From a bacterium (GTDB taxonomy: Bacteria > Chloroflexota > Dormibacteria > UBA8260 > Bog-877), in assembly GCA_021791345.1 (NCBI GenBank), contig JAJYWT010000096.1:1-27286 (forward strand): a stretch of 27,286 bases of DNA, given 5' to 3'. A program made the translations under genes and the position numbers. The notes beneath the pieces were generated by a model. It searched no databases. It saw nothing but the letters and a program-made list of their open reading frames with translations, and was not told the DNA's origin. This document shows positions 18,854-26,087 of this stretch, piece after piece (position 1 is the stretch's first letter; every line of letters begins with the position of its first letter).

Positions 18854-20398
18854 ATGCCTCGCCGATCCGCGACCCCGGCCGCGGCCCCGCTCGAACTGTC
18901 GGTGGTGGTGCCCACCCGCAATGAGGCCGCCAACATTCCACTGCTGCTGCAGCGGCTGCGACGCTCCCTGGCCGAGGTGGCCTACGAGGTCGTCTTCATC
19001 GACGACAGCGACGATCTGACGCCTCGGATCCTGCGCGATCTCGCCGGCGCGGATCGGCGAGTGCGCTACCTGCATCGGCACCCTGGAGCCCGATCGGGAG
19101 GACTCTCCACCGCGGTCGTCGCGGGCATGGCCATGGCCCGGGGCCGACTGGTGTGCGTGATGGACGGAGACCTGCAGCACCCCCCTGAGGTCATCCCCGC
19201 CCTGCTCGAGGCTGAGCGGGCTGGCGCCGACGTCGTGGTCGCCAGCCGGTACATGCCCGGAGGAAGCCGTAGCGGCCTGGGCGGAGGCTTCAGGAAGCTG
19301 GTCTCCAGAGGCGCCACCCTGCTGGCCCGGGGCCTCTTCACCGAGGCGAGATCCAGCAGCGATCCCCTGGCCGGGTTCTTCCTGTGCCGTGCCGCCCTCT
19401 TGCAGGGGCTCCAGTTCCGCCCGGTGGGCTTCAAGATCCTGCTGGAGTTACTGGTCTGCTCCGAGGGAGCCCGGGTGGTGGACGTGCCCCTGGAGTTCCA
19501 GGCCCGGGGCGCCGGGGAGAGCAAGGCGACGGCGGCCCAGGGCCTGCTCTATCTGCGCCATCTCTGGTCGCTGTTCCGGGACGTGCCCGGCAGCGCTCGC
19601 CGCTGGAAGTTCGGCGCCATCGGGATCGCCGGACTTTGCATCTTTTTGGCCCTGCTGGCGCTGGGCGGACCCGGACTGGGCTGGCCCGCCCTGGGCGCCT
19701 GGGGCCTGGCGTTCACGATCTCATTCGCATGGAACGTCGCCCTCAACTGGAGGGTCACCCTCGCCGACGCCCGGCGGGAACGATACCCCCTCATGCGCAG
19801 ATATCTGGTCTCGGCGCTGGTCGCCGGAGCGACCCAGCTGCTGGTGTTCCTGGCGCTGCTCAGCTCCAACCTGCCCCTGATCGTAGACGGGCTGCTGGGG
19901 GCAGTGGCGGGGATGGCGGTGAATGCAACTTTGAACTACCGGATGATTCGAACCCGGCGCCGGGCGGCCGCTGCCCCGATCGGGCTCGAGCCCCTGGTCA
20001 ACCGCGTGATCCGAGCCGGACGGGCCCAGTCGGCAGCGGTCCTCGACCACGAGTTCAAGCCGGTTCTGGTGACCTCCGGCGGGGAGTACCGCGCGAGTTC
20101 GCAGGTGAAGAACCTCTGCCGCCGGGTGGACGCGACCGGGACTCCGGGACTGCTGACGGAGCCGCTGGCAAGGCGCCCCCAACCGCGCTCGAGCGTCGAG
20201 GTTGCCTCAGTGATGGTATTTCCGCTGGAGACCGCGACGCCAACCCGGCTCAAGTTGGTCCTGCTGCGCCGCAGTCCCACGGCCTTCACCGGTGCCGACA
20301 TGGAGGCCGTGATGCGCCAGCTGCGGCGGGCGGGCGATCCCCTCAACCCGCCAGCTCCCGCCGCCGAGGCGGTGGTCCGAGCCCGGGTCGCGCGCTGA
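18854..20398 (+). CDS. GT2 polyprenyl-phosphate glycosyltransferase fused to GtrA and a GAF-like C-terminal domain
   Basis: This encodes 514 residues in three parts. Residues 13 to about 240 are a GT2, DPM1-like transferase: SVVVPTRNEAANIP, VFIDDSDD near 47-54, VMDGDLQHPPE at 102-112 as the metal-binding motif, and SRYMPGGSRSG. Such enzymes load a sugar from a nucleotide donor onto polyprenyl phosphate. Residues 251 to about 370 are a GtrA-like region with four membrane helices (KFGAIGIAGL, FAWNVALNWR, LNYRMIR), often linked to lipid-sugar flipping. Residues from about 385 form a soluble domain that resembles GAF: VLVTSGGEYRASSQV, ASVMVFPLET and LLRRSPTAFTGADMEAVMRQL. DPM1-GtrA fusions are known. 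The third domain is the odd part. Confidence 0.88.
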   Translation: MPRRSATPAAAPLELSVVVPTRNEAANIPLLLQRLRRSLAEVAYEVVFIDDSDDLTPRILRDLAGADRRVRYLHRHPGARSGGLSTAVVAGMAMARGRLVCVMDGDLQHPPEVIPALLEAERAGADVVVASRYMPGGSRSGLGGGFRKLVSRGATLLARGLFTEARSSSDPLAGFFLCRAALLQGLQFRPVGFKILLELLVCSEGARVVDVPLEFQARGAGESKATAAQGLLYLRHLWSLFRDVPGSARRWKFGAIGIAGLCIFLALLALGGPGLGWPALGAWGLAFTISFAWNVALNWRVTLADARRERYPLMRRYLVSALVAGATQLLVFLALLSSNLPLIVDGLLGAVAGMAVNATLNYRMIRTRRRAAAAPIGLEPLVNRVIRAGRAQSAAVLDHEFKPVLVTSGGEYRASSQVKNLCRRVDATGTPGLLTEPLARRPQPRSSVEVASVMVFPLETATPTRLKLVLLRRSPTAFTGADMEAVMRQLRRAGDPLNPPAPAAEAVVRARVAR

Positions 20399-20410
20399 GC
20401 GGCCGGCCTC

Positions 20411-20429
20411 CCCCCGAGCGCAAGCGGGG
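20411..20429 (+). terminator. Weak hairpin after the glycosyltransferase gene
   Basis: CCCCG and CGGGG pair around an eight-base loop just after the glycosyltransferase stop. No T-run follows. It may stop transcription or have no function. Confidence 0.22.
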
Positions 20430-20460
20430 AAGGAACCGCAGCTTGGCGCTCCGCATCAGC

Positions 20461-20466
20461 TAACTT
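20461..20466 (+). promoter_or_regulatory. -10 element TAACTT before a nine-codon reading frame
   Basis: TAACTT is followed by six bases and an ATG at 20473. That ATG opens only a nine-codon frame. The transporter itself starts further on, at a GTG at 20496. Confidence 0.45.
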
Positions 20467-20472
20467 GGGACG

Positions 20473-20502
20473 ATGTCCCACCCCAGTCTCAACCGGTGCT
20501 GA
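20473..20502 (+). CDS. Possible leaderless nine-codon upstream reading frame
   Basis: The ATG at 20473 is spaced from TAACTT as leaderless starts are elsewhere in this window. The frame encodes MSHPSLNRC and stops at 20500-20502, overlapping the GTG start of the transporter. Translating it would bring ribosomes to the transporter start, which has no ribosome-binding site. It could also be chance. Confidence 0.35.
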   Translation: MSHPSLNRC

Positions 20503-21449
20503 TCGGAGCGTTCTGGCCGGTCCGGCACCGGCTCCTGCCGTGGGTGGTGGTGGCCGCCCTGGTAGCACTGGCCGTCCCCCGCGCGGCTTCCGGGCTCGGC
20601 GGGCTGGTTCCGGTGTTCCTGGCCGGCCAGGTGCTCGGCGTCGCCCTCAACCTCACCCCCGGCGAGATCCGCGCCGCCGCGCGGCGCCTGCACCTGGTGG
20701 GATTGGCGCTGCTGTGCCAGTGGACGCTGGTGCCCGCGCTCGGCCTGGGGCTCCACCTGATCGCTCCTAACCCGATCATCGCGGCGGGGATCCTCATCTG
20801 CGCGATCTCACCGGCGGAGATCACCAGCGGGCTGATGGCCACGATCGCGGGGGGTGACACCGCCATCGCCACCGCCTGCATGGCGGGGTCGCTGGCCACC
20901 TCAATCGTGCTCACCCCGCTGTGGCTGGCGGTGGGGCTCGGGCCCGCTGCTCACTTCAGCCCCACCGCACTGGGATCGGAGCTGGTGCTCTCGGTTTTGA
21001 TCCCGCTGCTGGTGGGGGTGAGCCTGCGGGCCGCCTTCCCCGCCCTGGCCCGGTGGCGGCATCTCTTCCTCGACCTCAGCGCCGCCTGCCTGGTGCTGGT
21101 GGTGCTGGCCGGAACCTCGAGCGCCCGTCCGGTCCTGCTGTCCGCGGCGATCGGAGCCACCTTCGGGCTGGTCGTCCTGCTGCTGCTCGGAGCCGGCGCC
21201 ATCGGGTTCGGCCTGGGTAGGGCGCTGCGCCTACCCCACCGGCAGGCGGCCGCCATCGGGTTTCCCATCGGGATCCGCGAGTTCGGAGTGGCGATCGCGG
21301 TGGCGCTGGCGGTCCTGCCTCGAGCCAGCGCGGTGGGCGGGGTCTACGGGATCGTCATGGTCGCGGCGGCGGGCACCCTGGCGACCCGCCTGGGTGGCCG
21401 GGCGGAGCGTCCGACGACCCAGGCGGGTGAGCGAAGCCCTCAGCGGTAG
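20496..21449 (+). CDS. BASS-family (bile acid:sodium symporter-like) membrane transporter
   Basis: This encodes 317 residues with nine or ten hydrophobic helices. The region ILICAISPAEITSGLMATIAGGDTAIATACM matches the conserved helix break of BASS proteins (usually PGGxxSN in place of SPAEITS), which lies near the sodium and substrate sites. Later parts such as VLSVLIPLLVGVSLR and IGIREFGVAIAVALAVL also fit the family. Members import organic acids such as bile acids, pantoate or pyruvate with sodium. The substrate is unknown. The start is a GTG without a ribosome-binding site, overlapped by a nine-codon frame that follows a -10 element. The gene converges on dnaE2 with a 10-base overlap. Confidence 0.82.
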   Translation: MLIGAFWPVRHRLLPWVVVAALVALAVPRAASGLGGLVPVFLAGQVLGVALNLTPGEIRAAARRLHLVGLALLCQWTLVPALGLGLHLIAPNPIIAAGILICAISPAEITSGLMATIAGGDTAIATACMAGSLATSIVLTPLWLAVGLGPAAHFSPTALGSELVLSVLIPLLVGVSLRAAFPALARWRHLFLDLSAACLVLVVLAGTSSARPVLLSAAIGATFGLVVLLLLGAGAIGFGLGRALRLPHRQAAAIGFPIGIREFGVAIAVALAVLPRASAVGGVYGIVMVAAAGTLATRLGGRAERPTTQAGERSPQR

Positions 21450-24400
21450 TCGTGAGAGGCCGATGTCGCACCCAGCCCGGTGGGGACGGGTGGAGGCAGC
21501 AGCTTCTGCACCATCAGGCTCGCCACCCCGTCCGCCGAGCGCAGCACCCCCTGGGCGACGATCAGGGGCTGGTGGCTGGCCAGCCTTCGGTTGGCCAGAT
21601 AGACCTGCGGAGTGAACACCAGGTCCAGATGTCCGCTCTCGTCGGCCAGGGTGAAGAAGCGCATCCCATGCGCCGCCGGGGGGGCTTGCCGGGTGATCAC
21701 CATGCCCGCCACCACCAGCCGACTGCCGCTGGCCCGGGAGCGCGCCTGGGCCAGCGGGACAACCCCCATCTCCGCCAGCCGGGAGCGCACCAGGGCCACC
21801 GGATGCGGACCGGTGGTGAGCCCCATCACCGAGTAATCCGCCACGGTCTTTTCCGCCTGGGAGAGCTCGGGAAGTGCCGGGGGGACTGCGGGCAGCGGCA
21901 GCAGCAGCCCCTGGACCGGGGCTGCCCTCTCCCTTTTCTCGTCGAGCTCCTCCTCCACCGGCTTAAGTCGCCACATGAGCTTCCTGCGCGACTTCTCGAA
22001 ACCGTCGAATGCGCCGACCTGGATCAGTGCCTCCAGCACCGCCCGGGGCACCTCGGTGCGCCTCCAGAAGTCCTCCGGGGATGAGTAGGCGCCCAGCTCA
22101 CGCTCCTGGTCCAGCCGCCGCCGCAGCGCATCCCCGATCCCCTTGACGTAATTGAAGCCCAGCCGCACCCCGATCGAACCTCGGGGATCGCGCTCCAGCC
22201 GACAGCGGCTGCGGCTGCGGTTGACATCGATCGGCAGCACCACCACCCCGTGGCGGCGCGCATCCTCCAGCAGCACCGAGGGATGGTAGAAACCCATCGG
22301 CTGATGGTTCAAGAGCCCAACCAAATAGGCGGCCGGATGATGCAGCTTGAGCCAGGCGGTCTCGTAGGCGGTGCGGGCGAACGCCGCCGCGTGACTGCGG
22401 CAGAAGCCGAACTCGGCGAATCCCCTAACCGCCTCGAATAGCTGGGCAGCCACCCCGGGCGGCACCCCCTGAAGCGCGCAGCCGCTCAGGAAGTCCTGCT
22501 CCAAAGAGGCCATCTCGACCCGGGAACGATGGCGGTTCATGGCCCTTCGGAAGCGATCCGCCTGGCCGGCGCTGAAGCCGGCGACTCTCATGGCCACCTC
22601 CATGATCTGCTCCTGGTACAGGATCACCCCCAGGGTGTCGCGCAGAATCGGCTCCAGCAGCGGATGGAGATAGGTCACCGGCTCGCGGCCCTGGCGGCGG
22701 CGCAGGTAGGGATGGACCGCGTTCCCCTGAATCGGACCGGGCCGGATGATCGCGACCGCGACCACCAGGTCGTTGAACTCCCGCGGTCGGGAGCGAGGCA
22801 GGGTCTGCTGCTGCGCTCTCGACTCCACCTGAAACACGCCCACGGTGTCCGCTTCGGCGCACATCGCGTATACCGCGGGATCGGCCAGATCCAACTTCTC
22901 CAGCTCCGGCCGGGCGCCCTCCACACGCTCCACCTCCGCCAGGGTCTCCTCGACCACTGACAGGGTGCGCAGCCCCAGGAGGTCGATCTTGATGAGGCCG
23001 AGGTCCTCCACATCGTCCTTGTCGAACTGGACCACCACCCGACCATCCATCGAGGCCCGCTCGAGCGGGGCTATGTCCCAGAGCGGCTCCCCGGTGACCA
23101 GCATCCCGCCCACGTGAATCGAGAGATGGCGAGGGATCCCCAGCACCTGCTCCACCATCTCCGCGAACTGCCGCCACGGTGCTGCGCCCAGCACCTCAGC
23201 GGGGAGTTCTTCGGCCACCTCCAGCACCTGTTCGATCAGGGGTCGGTGGTCCTCCGGCCGGCTCGCCTCGATGGCCCGGCCCAGCTTCTCCACCCAGGTC
23301 AGCGGCAACCCGAAGACGGCCCCCACCTGCCGGATCGCCATGCGCAACCGGAAGGTGATCACGGTGCAAACCATCCCGGTGCGGTCCTGACCATAGGTGT
23401 CATAGACGTGCTGGAGGAGCTGTTCCCGATGGGCCGACGAGATATCGATGTCGATGTCCGGAGTCCCCTCCATCTCCTCATGCAGGAAGCGCTCAAAGAG
23501 CAGGTGATGGGCAAGCGGATCCACCCTGGTTATGCCCAGCAGGTAGGCCACCAGACTGTCGGCCGCCGAGCCCCTGCCCTGAGCGGGGATACCCTGCCGA
23601 CGGGCGAAGTCCATAAGTTCGAAGACGATGAGGAAGAATTCCGCCAGCCGGCACTTGGAGATGACCTCGAGCTCGTGTCGCAGACGCTGTGCCACCTCCG
23701 CTCCGGCCGCCGGGTAACGGGTGGGCACCGCCCGCTGGCAGAGCCGTTCCAGGTAGGCGTCGGGGCTCTGATCCCCGGGCACCTTGAAGCCCGGAAACCG
23801 GCTGTGGCGGAAATCCAGCCTCAGCTCGGCGCGTCCGGCCAGCTCCCGGGCACCCTCCATCGCCTTGGGATAGGGCAAGAGCTCTCCCAACTCTGCCTCG
23901 GAGCGCATCCAGTGTTCGTGGTTGGGTAGGAGCAGGCCCAGGCCGGCAGCCTCCTCCAGGGTGCAGCTGTGGCGGATCGCGGTGAGCACATCCAGCAGCC
24001 TGCCCTGCTCGGAGCGGGCGTAGCGCGGCGCTCCGGAGGCCACCAGCCGCACCCCGGTCCGCTCGGCGCAGGCGGCGGTCTCAGCCGCCAGCCAGTCGTC
24101 GCCAGGATGGAGGTGATGCTGGAGGCAGAGCCTGAAGCCCCCGTTCGAGAAGGCGTCCGCCAATCCGCGCGCGGCCGCATCGGCCGCGGCGCGATCGCCG
24201 CGCCGGAGAGCTCGGCTGATCGGGCTGTGCGGTCCCCCCGCCAGCACCACGCACCGGTCCAACCCCGCGGGGTCAACCACGGAATCACCGGACTCCGGGC
24301 GATGCCGAAGGCGTTCCCGGATTCCCTGCGGTAGAACTGCGTCCCGTACCTCCTGGTTGGGGTCGCCGGCCGCGGCGGCCAGCAGCCGGTCGAGGCCGCC

Positions 24401-24733
24401 CAGCCGCAGGCGAGGAGCCCCCTTGACCCCTGCCATCTGGGCACGGCTCACGGTGCGGCAGAGCTGCTGGTACGAGGGGCGATCGGTTGCCAGAATGACC
24501 AGCCGGCCACCGTCGGCGAGATCCAGTTCCGCACCCACCAGCGCCGCCAGACCAGCCCGCTCGGCTGCCCGCACCAGCCGCACCGCCCCATAGAGCCCGC
24601 CCCGGTCCACCAACCCCAGGGCCGACATCTCGAGCTCAACCGCCCTCTCCACCAGCTCCTCGGGAGCGCTGGCCCCCTCGAGGAAGGAGAAGTAGGAACG
24701 AGCCCAGCACTCCCCAAAGCCCGACCTGCCCAC
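21440..24733 (-). CDS. dnaE2: Error-prone DNA polymerase III alpha subunit (DnaE2/ImuC type)
   Basis: This encodes 1097 residues. DnaE2 is the damage-tolerance form of the C-family polymerase and usually works with ImuA and ImuB, which are not nearby. The core is intact: QGRGSAADSLVAYLLGIT at 385-402, TPDIDID at 424-430 with the catalytic aspartates, IKIDLLGLRT with Asp584, the finger region with ILYQEQIMEVA, and FCRSHAAAFA. A helix-hairpin-helix and an OB-fold (LVVAGMVITRQAP) follow. The PHP domain has lost ligands: the usual HxH is W10-A-R12, and NDxH is replaced by SGAPR at 233-237. The start is a GTG at 24733, six bases after TATCAT. Longer in-frame forms lack that promoter. Confidence 0.93.
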   Translation of the reverse strand: MGRSGFGECWARSYFSFLEGASAPEELVERAVELEMSALGLVDRGGLYGAVRLVRAAERAGLAALVGAELDLADGGRLVILATDRPSYQQLCRTVSRAQMAGVKGAPRLRLGGLDRLLAAAAGDPNQEVRDAVLPQGIRERLRHRPESGDSVVDPAGLDRCVVLAGGPHSPISRALRRGDRAAADAAARGLADAFSNGGFRLCLQHHLHPGDDWLAAETAACAERTGVRLVASGAPRYARSEQGRLLDVLTAIRHSCTLEEAAGLGLLLPNHEHWMRSEAELGELLPYPKAMEGARELAGRAELRLDFRHSRFPGFKVPGDQSPDAYLERLCQRAVPTRYPAAGAEVAQRLRHELEVISKCRLAEFFLIVFELMDFARRQGIPAQGRGSAADSLVAYLLGITRVDPLAHHLLFERFLHEEMEGTPDIDIDISSAHREQLLQHVYDTYGQDRTGMVCTVITFRLRMAIRQVGAVFGLPLTWVEKLGRAIEASRPEDHRPLIEQVLEVAEELPAEVLGAAPWRQFAEMVEQVLGIPRHLSIHVGGMLVTGEPLWDIAPLERASMDGRVVVQFDKDDVEDLGLIKIDLLGLRTLSVVEETLAEVERVEGARPELEKLDLADPAVYAMCAEADTVGVFQVESRAQQQTLPRSRPREFNDLVVAVAIIRPGPIQGNAVHPYLRRRQGREPVTYLHPLLEPILRDTLGVILYQEQIMEVAMRVAGFSAGQADRFRRAMNRHRSRVEMASLEQDFLSGCALQGVPPGVAAQLFEAVRGFAEFGFCRSHAAAFARTAYETAWLKLHHPAAYLVGLLNHQPMGFYHPSVLLEDARRHGVVVLPIDVNRSRSRCRLERDPRGSIGVRLGFNYVKGIGDALRRRLDQERELGAYSSPEDFWRRTEVPRAVLEALIQVGAFDGFEKSRRKLMWRLKPVEEELDEKRERAAPVQGLLLPLPAVPPALPELSQAEKTVADYSVMGLTTGPHPVALVRSRLAEMGVVPLAQARSRASGSRLVVAGMVITRQAPPAAHGMRFFTLADESGHLDLVFTPQVYLANRRLASHQPLIVAQGVLRSADGVASLMVQKLLPPPVPTGLGATSASHDYR

Positions 24734-24739
24734 TCCACG

Positions 24740-24745
24740 ATGATA
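24740..24745 (-). promoter_or_regulatory. -10 element TATCAT of a likely leaderless dnaE2 promoter
   Basis: TATCAT on the minus strand is followed by six bases and the GTG at 24733. There is no ribosome-binding site. The LexA-like box directly adjoins it. Confidence 0.5.
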
Positions 24746-24759
24746 CAAACAAATGTACT
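24746..24759. promoter_or_regulatory. LexA-like (SOS) box in the dnaE2/DUF429 divergent promoter
   Basis: On the minus strand the sequence reads AGTAC-ATTT-GTTTG. It matches seven of ten fixed positions of the Gram-positive/actinobacterial LexA site CGAAC-N4-GTTCG. It sits directly before the dnaE2 -10 element and over the -35 area of the divergent gene. dnaE2 is a classic SOS gene, which makes the position meaningful, but the match is imperfect. Confidence 0.4.
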
Positions 24760-24773
24760 GATTGGCATGAGGA

Positions 24774-24779
24774 GAGAAT
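24774..24779 (+). promoter_or_regulatory. -10-like GAGAAT before the DUF429 gene
   Basis: GAGAAT is followed by six bases and the GTG at 24786. It departs from TANNNT at the first base. A GAGGAG purine stretch overlaps it and lies about a dozen bases from the GTG, which is rather far for a ribosome-binding site. Confidence 0.35.
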
Positions 24780-24785
24780 CGCAGC

Positions 24786-25496
24786 GTGGCCATCACCTAC
24801 CGGATCGACTCGACGGTCCTGGGAGCGGACGGGTGCCGTGGAGGTGGCTGGATGACGGTGGTGCAGCCTGACCGCGAGCGCCCCCATCTGCTCCATCTGC
24901 CCACCACAGCCGCCCTCTTCCAGCTGATCCGCGACCTTCAACTTGGCGCCGCCGTGCTCGACATCCCCATCGGACTTCCCCCAAGGGAGCTGCGGCGCTG
25001 CGACCTGGAGGCCCGCCGGCTGCTGGGACGGGCGGCCCCCAGCGTCTTCCTGACCCCTCCCCGGGCGGTCCTGCAAGCCACATCCCAGAAGGAGGCGAGC
25101 AGCATCTGGCGCCAGCTTTCAGGCCGTGGCTGCCCGGCCCAGACGTTCGGCATCCTGGCCCGCATCAGGGAGGTCGACATGGAGCTGCGAGCGCACCCAC
25201 TCCCGGCCGTGCACGAGGGCCACCCGGAACTGGCCTTTCAACGGCTCGCCGAGGGCACGCCCCTGGCGAGCAAGCACATCCCGGCCGGCCGGGCCGCGCG
25301 AGCTGGATTGCTGCAGCCACACTTACCGGAACTTCCCAGCTGGCTGGACCGCCATCCCGGTCTGGTGGAGGACGTCCTGGACGCCTGCGCCTGCTGGCTG
25401 GTGGCTCGGTGGGTGATCGAGGGCTCGTCCCGGCAGCTGCCAGTGGAAGCCGTCGAGCTCGATGAGTGGAACACACCGATGGCGATCAGGTACTGA
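24786..25496 (+). CDS. DUF429 family protein (predicted RNase H-like nuclease fold)
   Basis: This encodes 236 residues. DUF429 landmarks appear in order: GADGCRGG at 13-20, VLDIPIGLPP at 57-66, RRCDLEARRLLG and SVFLTPPR at 86-93, FGILARIREVD at 121-131, VHEGHPELAF at 142-151 and EDVLDACACWLVA at 195-207. The family is predicted to have an RNase H-like fold, with the early Asp and later Asp and Glu residues as likely metal ligands. No member function is secure to my knowledge. It shares a divergent promoter region with dnaE2, so a link to DNA repair or damage tolerance is possible. The start is a GTG; no ATG fits better. Confidence 0.85.
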   Translation: MAITYRIDSTVLGADGCRGGGWMTVVQPDRERPHLLHLPTTAALFQLIRDLQLGAAVLDIPIGLPPRELRRCDLEARRLLGRAAPSVFLTPPRAVLQATSQKEASSIWRQLSGRGCPAQTFGILARIREVDMELRAHPLPAVHEGHPELAFQRLAEGTPLASKHIPAGRAARAGLLQPHLPELPSWLDRHPGLVEDVLDACACWLVARWVIEGSSRQLPVEAVELDEWNTPMAIRY

Positions 25497-25696
25497 GACC
25501 GGGGGCGGCGCCGCGCAGGGTGCTCCGACGCCGGCCATGGAACCAAGGACCGCATCGGAGCCGCGGGATTCCGGGCCCGATTCCACTGCACACACGCACT
25601 CGGCAACCGTGGCGGGGGCGAGTTCGAGGTGCGGGCGCTTCTGTAACAAAGTCTTGAAGTGCCGTAACCGGGACCGCACAGGATCGTCAGGCTTGG

Positions 25697-25702
25697 TAAT
25701 GT
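25697..25702 (+). promoter_or_regulatory. Extended -10 element TAATGT
   Basis: TTGG precedes TAATGT, which fits an extended -10 promoter on the plus strand. The expected transcription start is near 25709, inside the palindrome that follows. No -35 element is clear. Confidence 0.4.
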
Positions 25703-25715
25703 GAACGAAAGTTCA
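25702..25715. promoter_or_regulatory. Perfect palindrome TGAAC-GAAA-GTTCA, LexA-like operator candidate
   Basis: The arms GAAC and GTTC around four bases match the core of the Gram-positive LexA site exactly. The palindrome overlaps the end of the -10 element and the expected transcription start, where a repressor would block initiation. An eight-base core like this is expected by chance about once in 65 kb, so position is the main argument. Confidence 0.4.
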
Positions 25716-26087
25716 GGTTCTGCGACCGTGCACCCTCGCCGCCCAGAGACCGCGGTCCGCAGGCCACCACCGGTAGTGCGGGCAAGGAGAGAGAGTTGCC
25801 AAACCCCGGGCGGGGTCCCCAGACGCCTTCGCGTCCATCGGCGATGCCGACGCTCGCAGGTGGCCGGGACGTCGCGTGGCCGGAGACCGGCCCGAGCTTA
25901 GCGGGCGCGCCGACGCGGGAGCTGACCGTCTCCAATTCTCCTCCTCCGAGGTCCAGGGCCACCGGCGGGCGGCGCATCACCGCGCCGATGGACAAGCGGC
26001 GCTGACTGGCCCAGGGCGAATGTTCCCGATCCCCAGACGGACTTTGCGTGATGAAGCTGACGGCGACTTTGTGAGGAGTGACAGTTG

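Larger units (their letters stand above)
25497..26087. other. Gene-free region ahead of the secreted DUF11 protein
   Basis: These 590 bases have no frame with convincing coding character. They hold an extended -10 element and an operator-like palindrome (25697-25715), a GGCAA/TTGCC stem-loop near 25788-25800, and a CCCC-GGGC-GGGG hairpin shortly after it. They also hold two imperfect copies of a GACGG-GACTTTG-GTGA unit near 26036-26053 and 26060-26077. A transcript from the promoter would have a leader of about 380 bases. I compared it by eye with the c-di-GMP and c-di-AMP riboswitch consensus sequences and saw no match. Confidence 0.5.

Noticed and set aside
25673..25760. Possible c-di-GMP riboswitch, because of CGCACAGG and a GAAA tetraloop-like hairpin
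   Set aside because: The second conserved half (GGACGCAAAGCC and the pairing partner) is missing, and the candidate transcription start lies inside the hairpin.
25701..25901. Small plus-strand frame of 66 codons after the TAATGT promoter
   Set aside because: Its translation is Arg/Pro-rich with no motif, and its GTG lies inside the -10 element, so it would not be fully transcribed.
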